A DNA stretch of 14,488 nt from CAZFER01 sp964517495. GTDB taxonomy: Bacteria > Hinthialibacterota > Hinthialibacteria > Hinthialibacterales > Hinthialibacteraceae. This document shows, one piece after another, positions 4,979 to 11,753 of the stretch. Under the pieces are notes generated by a model that saw only the letters and a program-made list of their open reading frames with translations, was not told where the DNA came from and did not search any database. The translations under genes and the position numbers were made by a program. Each line of letters starts with the position of its first letter. Within the stretch, counting starts at the first letter, position 1. Location: the NCBI GenBank assembly GCA_964517495.1, contig CAZFER010000109.1:1-14488 (forward strand), written 5' to 3'.

Positions 4979-7603
4979 ATGACAAGGTGTAAAGCCAAAA
5001 GTATTATTTGGGTCGCAGCACTGTGCCTTTTAAGCACTCCTGCCTTTGCGCAGGGCGTGTTCGATAGCACAGCCGATTGGAGTGGACGAGGAGATGTCAA
5101 AGCCGATGGCTCCGTGGACTTCTCAGGCGGTGAATATACGCTCGAAGGAAACGGGGACGACATCTGGAACGAGCAGGACGAAGCATTTTTCGTTTATACC
5201 AACAAATCCGGAAACTGGCAACTTTCGGGTAAAGCCGAATGGATCGATCCCGGCGCGAATGCTTGGGCGAAACTAGGTATTATGGTCCGCGAAGGTGGCG
5301 ATAACGTTGCCGCAAAGAACTACTATACTGCCATTCGTGGCGCCAATGACCTGGTTACTGTTCAATGGCGTAATAGTGAAGGAGCTTCTTCTTCGAGTAC
5401 ACGCCATACCGAAGCGGGCAGCGCCATTTCCACTGATGGTGGAATGTATTTACGTTTAACTCGCCTTGCCAGTGACATGTTTCTTACTGAATGGTCACGT
5501 GATGGCGAAAACTGGTTCTACGGCCATTTGCATCAAAATGAATTCGCGGATGAGGTCGCTTATGGTTTCGCGATCACCAACCACGATGACAATGATTTTC
5601 TTGCCAGTGGTACCATGAGCGATGTCGAATTAACTGAAGTGGGCGACGTCGTTATCGCCGAACGCAGTTTCGGTCTTGCCGGTGTGACAGATGGTGGCAC
5701 ATTGGATGTTACCCTGACCTTCCACGGAAGTGGAACGGTTGACGTGACCGAAACATTGCCTGATGGTTGGACCGCTGCGGATATTTCCAATGGTGGTTCT
5801 GCCGATGGTAATGTGATTACTTGGTCAGGCCTTTCTGTTGCTGATGGCGATACAGTAACTTACACAGCGACAGCGACTGGTGCTAATGCTGATGACGCCA
5901 TGACACGTTGGATTACGGGTAACGTGGATGGCCTGAGTATTGCTGGAACAAACATCGTGGCTTTGTTACAACCTGGAATTGGAATCTTTGACGTCGGTTC
6001 CACAGACATCGGTGGTGTAGGATTTGCTGGTTTCTCCGATGATTTAGGCGATGTCATTACGGTCCAGGGTAGTGGTGCTGACATCTGGGGTGGAGCCGAT
6101 CAATTCCACTTCCTGTTTGGCCGGGCTTCAGGAGCATTCGAATTTGAAGCAAAAATCACCGGAGCGGGTGCTCATGATTGGTCCAAGATAGGTCTCATGG
6201 TTCGCCAAGACCTATCCCCCGGTTCACCAAACTTTATTGGATTGATTCGCGGTTCCGACCTTCGTTTCCGCACTCAAGCACGTCTTACTCAAGGCGCAGC
6301 CTCAGTGGGAACCACAGGTCTACTGGGTGCTGATCTGACAAACGACGAAGTATTGGATGATGAAGGATTTACCCGGGTGAAAATTGTTCGCTCAGGCAAT
6401 AACTTTGAATCCTTCTATTGGAACAACGCCAATAGTGAATGGGTAGCATACGGCTCGGAATCAATCCCCATGACCGATCCCGTTCTCTTTGGTTTTGCGG
6501 TTACCTCACACGATAACAACGATATCGCGTTTGGTGACATCAAAGATCAACAACTAACTGAGTTCCCATTTGAAATCTCCCGTGTTTTGGGTATTACCGC
6601 ACTGGCTCCTGGTTCGTCTGCCGATGGCTCTATCACGATCACCGTTCGTGAAGGGCAATCCCATGACATCACCGTCACTGAAAATTATCCTGATGGAACC
6701 AGCCTGAGTAACGTTTCTGCCTCAGCCGGTGACGTTTCTGATGATGGTAGCGGCACACTCACCTGGACCCTCACCGGTGCGAGTGGAACGGTTACATTGA
6801 ATTACACCATTACCGCCGATGCCGATGCGTCAGGTGAAGGCACCCTTTCGGGAACCTTTGAGAGCGATGAATTTTCCGGCAATCTCGGTGATATAACTCT
6901 CTTGTTAGCTGACCTGGATCCAGACCTTGGTGAACTCTTCCAGGGCCATATGGATATTGGCGCACCCGGTGCGGATGGTGGTGTAATTCGCGAAGGCGAA
7001 ACCTGGAAAGTTATCGGCAGTGGCCATGATATTTGGGATGCCGCTGATGATTTCCACTTCCTCTATTTCAAGGCGGAAGGCGACTTTGAAATCACCATTG
7101 ATGAGCCGTATATTGGGGCATTCTCAATTCTACCCAGTGGCAACACATGGCAAAAAATGGGACTCATGGCCCGCGACGAACTCACTCCGGAATCAGCCTA
7201 TGCCTATGCCTGCCTGCGTTCTTCAGATCAAGCCTTCATGCTCCAGTGGCGTGAATCTGCAGGCGCTGGTGCCTCATGGGATGGCGATGGTACATTAATG
7301 CCCGCTGCTGATTGGAATCCCAATTGGGATCCTGCAAGTGAGGGAATTTCCAATCCTACCTTTGATGAAATATCCCATGGTGGAACACTTAAACTCATCC
7401 GAGAAGGGAATGATTTCCTTAGCGCTATCATCTGGGAAGGTGAGGAATTCATCAACAATGTTCACACGGTTGAAATGACCGATCCCATTTATGTGGGTAT
7501 CGCCGTGACCTCACACGAAACGGGTTCATTATCGCAAGGTATCTTTAAGAATGCCCAATTCACTGGAGACGTCGTTTCCGTATCGAATTGGATGTTACAC
7601 TAA
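4979..7603 (+). CDS. Secreted multidomain LamG-like protein 2 (874 aa)
   Basis: Paralogue of the protein at 2134-4446, exported by a Sec signal peptide (residues 1-25, hydrophobic core then TPAFAQ). Three LamG/DUF1349-like beta-sandwich units carry the DIW signature at D61, D368 and D684. They alternate with two DUF11-like beta domains at about 227-331 and 534-641 (the second with WTLTGASG). The first of these is absent from paralogue 1 and accounts for the 104-residue length difference. LamG plus DUF11-like units therefore recur with a period of 307-316 residues. The C-terminal third (from about residue 650) is the part most similar to paralogue 1 and ends in the identical VSVSNWMLH. No enzyme motif, transmembrane anchor, LPXTG or PEP-CTERM-like tail is visible. 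The promoter, leader hairpin, ribosome site and terminator match those of paralogue 1, so coexpression is expected. A surface-layer, sheath or adhesin role is inference. Confidence 0.85.
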   Translation: MTRCKAKSIIWVAALCLLSTPAFAQGVFDSTADWSGRGDVKADGSVDFSGGEYTLEGNGDDIWNEQDEAFFVYTNKSGNWQLSGKAEWIDPGANAWAKLGIMVREGGDNVAAKNYYTAIRGANDLVTVQWRNSEGASSSSTRHTEAGSAISTDGGMYLRLTRLASDMFLTEWSRDGENWFYGHLHQNEFADEVAYGFAITNHDDNDFLASGTMSDVELTEVGDVVIAERSFGLAGVTDGGTLDVTLTFHGSGTVDVTETLPDGWTAADISNGGSADGNVITWSGLSVADGDTVTYTATATGANADDAMTRWITGNVDGLSIAGTNIVALLQPGIGIFDVGSTDIGGVGFAGFSDDLGDVITVQGSGADIWGGADQFHFLFGRASGAFEFEAKITGAGAHDWSKIGLMVRQDLSPGSPNFIGLIRGSDLRFRTQARLTQGAASVGTTGLLGADLTNDEVLDDEGFTRVKIVRSGNNFESFYWNNANSEWVAYGSESIPMTDPVLFGFAVTSHDNNDIAFGDIKDQQLTEFPFEISRVLGITALAPGSSADGSITITVREGQSHDITVTENYPDGTSLSNVSASAGDVSDDGSGTLTWTLTGASGTVTLNYTITADADASGEGTLSGTFESDEFSGNLGDITLLLADLDPDLGELFQGHMDIGAPGADGGVIREGETWKVIGSGHDIWDAADDFHFLYFKAEGDFEITIDEPYIGAFSILPSGNTWQKMGLMARDELTPESAYAYACLRSSDQAFMLQWRESAGAGASWDGDGTLMPAADWNPNWDPASEGISNPTFDEISHGGTLKLIREGNDFLSAIIWEGEEFINNVHTVEMTDPIYVGIAVTSHETGSLSQGIFKNAQFTGDVVSVSNWMLH
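7439..7540 (+). repeat. Gene-conversion-like tract, copy B
   Basis: Partner of 4282-4383: 102 bp with one mismatch (CACACGG here, CATACGG there). Identity falls sharply on both sides. Confidence 0.7.
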
Positions 7604-7635
7604 GCGATATCAGTTCGTTTGAATAGAATGATTTT

Positions 7636-7662
7636 AAGGCCCGGCTTCGTCCGGGCCTTTTT
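7636..7662 (+). terminator. Rho-independent terminator after secreted protein 2
   Basis: Stem AAGGCCCGG / CCGGGCCTT with loop CTTCGT, then a short T-run. It closes the second copy of the duplicated unit and separates it from the cyclase gene at 7735. Confidence 0.9.
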
Positions 7663-7734
7663 CTTCGTTCCCATCCTTGCAAACCCAATTCCCATTGTAC
7701 GCAGTTAGGGATTGCAATAACATATCAATCAATT

Positions 7735-8358
7735 ATGGCACTATACGATATTACCCTACCCTTACATCAAAACCATCCGCCCTGGCCGGGTGATACCCCT
7801 TTTGAGATGGAACGTGCATCATCCATCGCGAGTGGAGACGAATGCAATGTGTCCCGCATTGTGATGAGTTCCCATTTCGGAACTCACCTCGATGCACCAT
7901 TCCACTTTGAAAACGATGGCATCAAAGTTGACCAACTGGCCCTTGAAACGCTTATAGGCAAAGCATTGGTCTGCGAAATCGACAGCCATGATTTGATCCA
8001 ACCCGGGCATCTACCCAACCTTGAGGGAGTGGAACGCCTGCTATGCAAAACCCCTAATGGCGAATTCATCGATGACACTCAATTTCACCAGGACTACACC
8101 GCCGTCTCCAACGACGCCGCCAAGGCAATGGTTGAAGCGGGAATCAAACTGCTGGGGATCGATTATTTCTCCATCGAAGCCTTTCACAGCCCAGGCCATC
8201 CCGTGCACCACACATTATGCGGAAATGGAGTTATCTTGCTGGAAGGATTAGACTTACGAAATATCAAACCGGGGTGGTATGAATTGATCGCTCTGCCGCT
8301 CAAGTTAAAGGATGGAGATGGAAGCCCCTGCCGGGTTATTCTGCGTGATCTGCCTTGA
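7735..8358 (+). CDS. Cyclase-family metal-dependent hydrolase (kynurenine formamidase-like)
   Basis: A 207-aa cytoplasmic enzyme of the cyclase/KynB-like superfamily, which hydrolyses amide or lactam-type substrates such as N-formylkynurenine or isatin. The family metal-binding signature HFGTHLDAPFH is complete (H47, H51, D53, H57), preceded by the typical PPWPGDTPFE segment (15-24) and N-V-S (38-40). Toward the C-terminus H158/H159 and E170 (in LLEGLDL) match the usual second catalytic set. Length is normal for KynB. No tryptophan-catabolism partners lie nearby, so the substrate is open and I give no gene symbol. There is no clear Shine-Dalgarno before the ATG; it lies about 70 bp after the preceding terminator, so it needs its own promoter. 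Its last 23 bp overlap the 3' end of the convergent aldolase gene. Confidence 0.82.
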   Translation: MALYDITLPLHQNHPPWPGDTPFEMERASSIASGDECNVSRIVMSSHFGTHLDAPFHFENDGIKVDQLALETLIGKALVCEIDSHDLIQPGHLPNLEGVERLLCKTPNGEFIDDTQFHQDYTAVSNDAAKAMVEAGIKLLGIDYFSIEAFHSPGHPVHHTLCGNGVILLEGLDLRNIKPGWYELIALPLKLKDGDGSPCRVILRDLP

Positions 8359-9232
8359 GGATTCCTCCATCAAGCAGTTGCTGTTTAATATGCTCGATTT
8401 CATGAGGCTCCAGGTTGCGCAAGGGAAACCGAACATAACCGGTATCAAAGCCTTTTAATTTCAAGCTTTCTTTTACTGTCGCAATCAGGTTAGGATTATC
8501 AATAATGGGCAGATAACGGTCAATTTGGGCTTGAGCATTATCCGCCTCATCCCATAAACCCGCCATTACCGTATCATATAAACGCTTGAAAATCCGGGGT
8601 TGAACATTGGCAGTTGCGGCTACAATTGCCTTTCCCCCCATCCGAAGCGATTCACACACCAGGTTGTCCATCCCGCATATCACTTGAAAGCGTTCGGATT
8701 GATACTCAAACCAGTTGGTTAATGCATCCAAACTGCCGCTCTCTTTAATACCCCGGATGTTGCCACATGAGTCTATTAAGCGGGCAATGGTGCCCTCAGA
8801 AAGGTTATTTCCCGAATGACCAGGGATGTTATAAAGATATAGAGGAAAGCCCCGAATGGCGTTCGCTATGGATTTGATATAATTGAACTGAGCTTCATCA
8901 TCCAAATGATAAAACCAGGGCTGCAAGATTGAAAGCGCATCCACCCCCAATGTAATCGCTTCTTGAGCCACCCGCAGAGTGTCTGAATAATTACAACAGG
9001 CCACTTGAGCAATGATATTGGCTCGCCTATTTACAGCACCAAGTGTTTCACGAATAACAAGGATCTTTTCTTCCGCTGTCAATGAGATCCCTTCACCTGT
9101 GGTTCCGCATACGAAGAAGCCATCAATCCCCTCGGCGAACAACTTCTCAATCATGGGTGGAATGCGTGACAAATCCAGTGTTCCATCCTGATTGAATGGA
9201 GTGGGCAACGCAGGAAAGATTCCCTTTAACAT
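8336..9232 (-). CDS. DapA/NAL-superfamily class I aldolase
   Basis: A 298-aa (beta/alpha)8 Schiff-base aldolase of the dihydrodipicolinate synthase / N-acetylneuraminate lyase superfamily, which condenses or cleaves pyruvate adducts. The pyruvate-binding GTTGEG (43-48), Y134 (in YLYNIP) and the Schiff-base lysine K163 (in GIKESG) are present. The segment after Y134 reads PGHSG: true DapA has Arg at this place (PGRTG) to hold the carboxylate of aspartate semialdehyde, so His139 argues for a different substrate, such as a keto-sugar acid or 4-hydroxy-2-oxoglutarate. Length is normal. An AAGG ribosome site lies about 12 bases before the ATG at 9232. It is downstream of pheA on the same strand, 233 bp away with hairpin repeats between, so cotranscription is uncertain. 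The 3' end overlaps the cyclase gene. Confidence 0.85.
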   Translation of the reverse strand: MLKGIFPALPTPFNQDGTLDLSRIPPMIEKLFAEGIDGFFVCGTTGEGISLTAEEKILVIRETLGAVNRRANIIAQVACCNYSDTLRVAQEAITLGVDALSILQPWFYHLDDEAQFNYIKSIANAIRGFPLYLYNIPGHSGNNLSEGTIARLIDSCGNIRGIKESGSLDALTNWFEYQSERFQVICGMDNLVCESLRMGGKAIVAATANVQPRIFKRLYDTVMAGLWDEADNAQAQIDRYLPIIDNPNLIATVKESLKLKGFDTGYVRFPLRNLEPHEIEHIKQQLLDGGILKADHAE

Positions 9233-9304
9233 GGCTATTCAACCTTTTTCACTTAGTAAGTCCTGAATAGTTAAATATTAAAAAGTCAGCGGTTTGAAGT
9301 ACCA

Positions 9305-9341
9305 TTCCCCTTCCAAGACTGGGAAGGGCTAGGGGAGGGTT
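9305..9341 (-). repeat. GC-rich hairpin repeat, inverted copy 1
   Basis: Contains the stem CCCTTCC (9308-9314) / GGAAGGG (9322-9328) and ends in GGGGAGGGTT. Read on the minus strand it starts AACCCTCCCCTAGCCCTTCC, closely matching the start of the plus-strand copy at 9370. This type of AACCC..CTCC..hairpin is a frequent intergenic repeat in environmental bacteria (from memory). Confidence 0.6.
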
Positions 9342-9369
9342 GATAAGTAAACCTACAGTAAAATCCTTT

Positions 9370-9409
9370 AACCCCCTCCTATCCTCCCCCATTTCATTGG
9401 GGGAGGAAT
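9370..9409 (+). repeat. GC-rich hairpin repeat, inverted copy 2
   Basis: Starts AACCCCCTCCTATCC and contains a 9-bp perfect stem CCTCCCCCA (9383-9391) / TGGGGGAGG (9398-9406) with loop TTTCAT. With 9305-9341 it makes an inverted pair about 105 bp long, MITE-like in layout. On the minus-strand transcript it lies just after pheA and may act as a processing or stability element. Confidence 0.65.
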
Positions 9410-9465
9410 CGTGGGACCGATTCACTCCCTTTCCACTTCAAATGGCTGAAATGTTATGTTAAATA

Positions 9466-10569
9466 TCAAGATGTTTGTGATCGTGGGTATGATCCCAAAA
9501 TCTTCACATACAGGCTATTTGCTTCAATTTCATCAATTGTACGCTTAATGACATCCTCTTCCTTATGACCCTGGCATTCGATGAAAAACATATACTGCCA
9601 GGCTTCCTGCTTGGTTGGCCTGGAGACAATATTGGTCAAGTTGATTGAGTTATTCTTGAAGGGTTCCAGCATGGAATACAAAGCTCCCACACGGTCGCGA
9701 ATAAAGACCACCAGTGAGGTTTTGTCATCGCCGCTGGGAGGATGACTTTTCCGTCCCACCACAAAAAAGCGGGTGGTGTTTCCGGTAATATCTTCAATCC
9801 CACGTACCTGAACCGGCACGTTATAAATTTCAGCTGCCAACAGGCTGCCAACCGCTGCCGAGTTCGGTTCACTTTGGCAATTGATTACCGCTTGTGTGGT
9901 GCTGGGCGCCTCAACCCATCCCGCCTTGGGAAGATTGGATTCCAGCCACCTCCGGCATTGGCGCAACGCCTGTGGATGGGAATAAACCTTCTTGATATCA
10001 TGCAATTCTGCATAACTGATTAAATTATGGGTAATGGGGAAAAAACGTTCACCCACAACATGGACTTTCGAATGGGCAAGGCGGTCTAACGATTCGGTAA
10101 CACTGCCCTCAATGGAATTCTCAATGGCGACAATCCCATAATCCACCCGCTGCCGTTCAACCTCATCATAGATGGCATTGATGGTGTCACAGGGAACAAA
10201 ATGGACCGAACGGCCAAAATGGGCCTGAGCCGCACAATGGTGATACGATCCCTCCTGCCCCAAATATCCAACGGCAATCACCGTTTCCAACGAACGGCAA
10301 CCACTGATAACCTCACGAAACACTTCGGTGACCGATTCAGGAGGCAAAGGGCCGGGATTGATCTCAACCAGCCGTTTTAGGATCGCTTTCTCACGCGATG
10401 GAATATAGTACTCAGACTTATGGCTGTTTTTCAGCTTGCCAACTGCTTGCGCGACTTTTGCCCGCTCATTCAATAAGTGAAGAATACGCTCATCAATCGT
10501 ATCAATCGTTTCTCGAAATTCATCCAATTTCGCTTCGATTGTTTCTCGTCCTATGTTCTTTTCATCCAA
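9466..10569 (-). CDS. pheA: Bifunctional chorismate mutase / prephenate dehydratase (P-protein)
   Basis: Makes phenylpyruvate from chorismate via prephenate in phenylalanine synthesis; cytoplasmic. With a TTG start at 10569 it has 367 aa, the usual P-protein length. Residues about 10-90 are an AroQ chorismate mutase with R19, R36, K47, R59 and E60 in the catalytic places. About 95-275 is prephenate dehydratase with catalytic T266-R267-F268. About 280-360 is an ACT domain for phenylalanine feedback; its GALV and ESRP motifs read GALY and VSRP (315-318). The TTG is chosen because GAGGTG sits 7 bases upstream (10577-10582) and the mutase begins directly after. The open frame extends upstream to an ATG at 10695, but that adds 42 hydrophobic non-homologous residues starting inside a tandem repeat and without a ribosome site. 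It is 201 bp downstream of the smg-like gene on the same strand. Confidence 0.93.
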   Translation of the reverse strand: MDEKNIGRETIEAKLDEFRETIDTIDERILHLLNERAKVAQAVGKLKNSHKSEYYIPSREKAILKRLVEINPGPLPPESVTEVFREVISGCRSLETVIAVGYLGQEGSYHHCAAQAHFGRSVHFVPCDTINAIYDEVERQRVDYGIVAIENSIEGSVTESLDRLAHSKVHVVGERFFPITHNLISYAELHDIKKVYSHPQALRQCRRWLESNLPKAGWVEAPSTTQAVINCQSEPNSAAVGSLLAAEIYNVPVQVRGIEDITGNTTRFFVVGRKSHPPSGDDKTSLVVFIRDRVGALYSMLEPFKNNSINLTNIVSRPTKQEAWQYMFFIECQGHKEEDVIKRTIDEIEANSLYVKILGSYPRSQTS

Positions 10570-10576
10570 TGGTTTA

Positions 10577-10582
10577 CACCTC
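10577..10582 (-). promoter_or_regulatory. Shine-Dalgarno deciding the TTG start of pheA
   Basis: Minus-strand GAGGTG, 7 bases before TTG (10569-10567). No comparable site precedes the ATG at 10695. Confidence 0.7.
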
Positions 10583-10664
10583 GCCCAAAAAAAATACAGA
10601 TCGTTATACAGACTTATAGCCAGGTTGCCAGGGGGTAACTTTACCATGATACCTATAAATAAAG

Positions 10665-10696
10665 GATTGATAAAGACAAAGATTGATAAAGACAAA
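10665..10696. repeat. Perfect 16-bp tandem repeat upstream of pheA
   Basis: Two exact adjacent copies of GATTGATAAAGACAAA (10665-10680 and 10681-10696). It lies in the untranslated gap between pheA and the smg-like gene and makes the upstream ATG of pheA an artefact. On the minus strand the copies supply TTGTCT and TATCAA 17 bases apart, which could be a weak promoter. Confidence 0.8.
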
Positions 10697-10770
10697 GGAT
10701 GATGATCAATAAGAAGGATGAACCATGAATTGCCTGGAGAACCATTCTGGATTAGACGGGAATAATAGAT

Positions 10771-11226
10771 CTAATTGATCGAATAAGACATCGAAGGTGA
10801 ATCTTCACCCGGCCAGGAATCCCCGCCAATGACATAATTGACCAGAAATTGAATTTCATGGGTATCCACTTCAGGGATATCCATAAAATAGGCCCGCTCG
10901 ACGATTTCTTCGCGCTGTTCGGGCGAAATGATGCCTTTGTTGAGCAACATTAACAAGTAACCGCGGGCAGTTTTGGTTAACTTCATCTTTTCCAGCTGTT
11001 GATAGACAAGATTGGTTTTATAAGGGATGGTGATCGATGTGCCTTCTTCCAACCGGCTACGGATCCGATTGGCCACTTCGAACGCAATATCGATCTCCTG
11101 ATCGTTAAAGCCTTTTCCTTCAAGCTGTTCGGTTAGTTCGTGCCTCAGGTCCCCCCATTCATCATCTTCGATATCAATTGATTTCGCCAAAATGAAACTC
11201 ACCATTTCGATCAATCGTGTTAGCAT
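10771..11226 (-). CDS. smg: Smg/DUF494 family protein
   Basis: A 151-aa, acidic, probably all-helical small cytoplasmic protein. The pattern fits Smg/DUF494: an N-terminal helix (MLTRLIEMVSFILAKSI), an acidic segment with HELTEQLEGKGF then EIDIAFEVANRI, and a C-terminal half with a hydrophobic helix (ARGYLLMLLNKGIISPEQREEI, residues about 88-109) followed by MDIPEVDTHEIQFLVNYVI. E. coli Smg (157 aa) lies beside dprA and topA; neither is here. The molecular function of the family is unknown. The ATG at 11226 has a GGGGAAAGG-like ribosome site. It heads the minus-strand group smg-pheA-aldolase, transcribed away from the GreA gene. I made the family call from pattern memory, so it is less sure than the enzymes. 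Confidence 0.6.
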   Translation of the reverse strand: MLTRLIEMVSFILAKSIDIEDDEWGDLRHELTEQLEGKGFNDQEIDIAFEVANRIRSRLEEGTSITIPYKTNLVYQQLEKMKLTKTARGYLLMLLNKGIISPEQREEIVERAYFMDIPEVDTHEIQFLVNYVIGGDSWPGEDSPSMSYSIN

Positions 11227-11283
11227 TGGTTAACCTTTCCCCGTTCCCTCTAGCAAGGTAATAACAATCAAATATTAGTCTCG

Positions 11284-11289
11284 ATTATA
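11284..11289 (-). promoter_or_regulatory. Possible -10 box for the smg-like gene
   Basis: TATAAT on the minus strand, about 58 bp before the ATG at 11226. I find no convincing -35 at 16-18 bp, so this is weak. Confidence 0.25.
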
Positions 11290-11642
11290 GAATATCTCAA
11301 ACCGAAGATTTTTCCAGGAAAAATCACCTCTCCCACTCATCTAAAGTATAAATCCCCCCTTTATTTTTACCAGCGTTCCAGCAACAAATCGCATGAAAGA
11401 TTTTGTGAAATTTCAACTAATATAATTTAATTACGAAACGATTTAATAGTGGTTAGGGATAATCCATATTGGATATTTATTCTGTTTTTGGCCAAACCTA
11501 TTGGAATTTCTTGGGATATATCAATCCCCGTTTTCGACTAAAAAGAGTTCCTGATCCCCATTTTTTCAATTCCAGACAAGAATTGAAACATGTTTGGCAA
11601 CAGGCTTAGTCTTTATTTAAGGTGCATTAAGGTAGGGGGAAT

Positions 11643-11670
11643 TTGCATGAATTTGATTTCCCAATATAAT
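11643..11670 (+). promoter_or_regulatory. Putative sigma-70 promoter for the TPR-GreA gene
   Basis: TTGCAT (11643-11648), 16-bp spacer, perfect TATAAT (11665-11670), about 85 bp before the start codon. A second perfect TATAAT at 11707-11712 without a clear -35 is an alternative. Confidence 0.4.
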
Positions 11671-11753
11671 TGTTTCCCTGTGAGTTAATAAATTTGATTA
11701 AAACGCTATAATGTTTCTCTTACGCCTACCCCACAAAATAAGGTATAGAAATT

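Larger units (their letters stand above)
11227..11753. other. Divergent intergenic region between smg-like and TPR-GreA genes
   Basis: About 527 bp, AT-rich, no supported gene. It must hold both divergent promoters. For the plus strand there are two -10 candidates (11665-11670 and 11707-11712). For the minus strand there is a TATAAT at 11289-11284 without a good -35. A short GGTGCATTAAGGTAGGGGGA stretch near 11620-11640 stands out from the AT background but is unexplained. Confidence 0.5.

Noticed and set aside
10570..10695. 42-codon N-terminal extension of PheA starting at the ATG at 10695
   Set aside because: It begins in a 16-bp tandem repeat, lacks a ribosome site and has no P-protein similarity; a TTG with GAGGTG 7 bases upstream fits better.
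11647..11688. 13-codon ORF with an AGGGGGA site before the GreA gene, possible leader peptide
   Set aside because: It overlaps the best promoter candidate, so it may not be transcribed, and the peptide shows no attenuator-like codon run.
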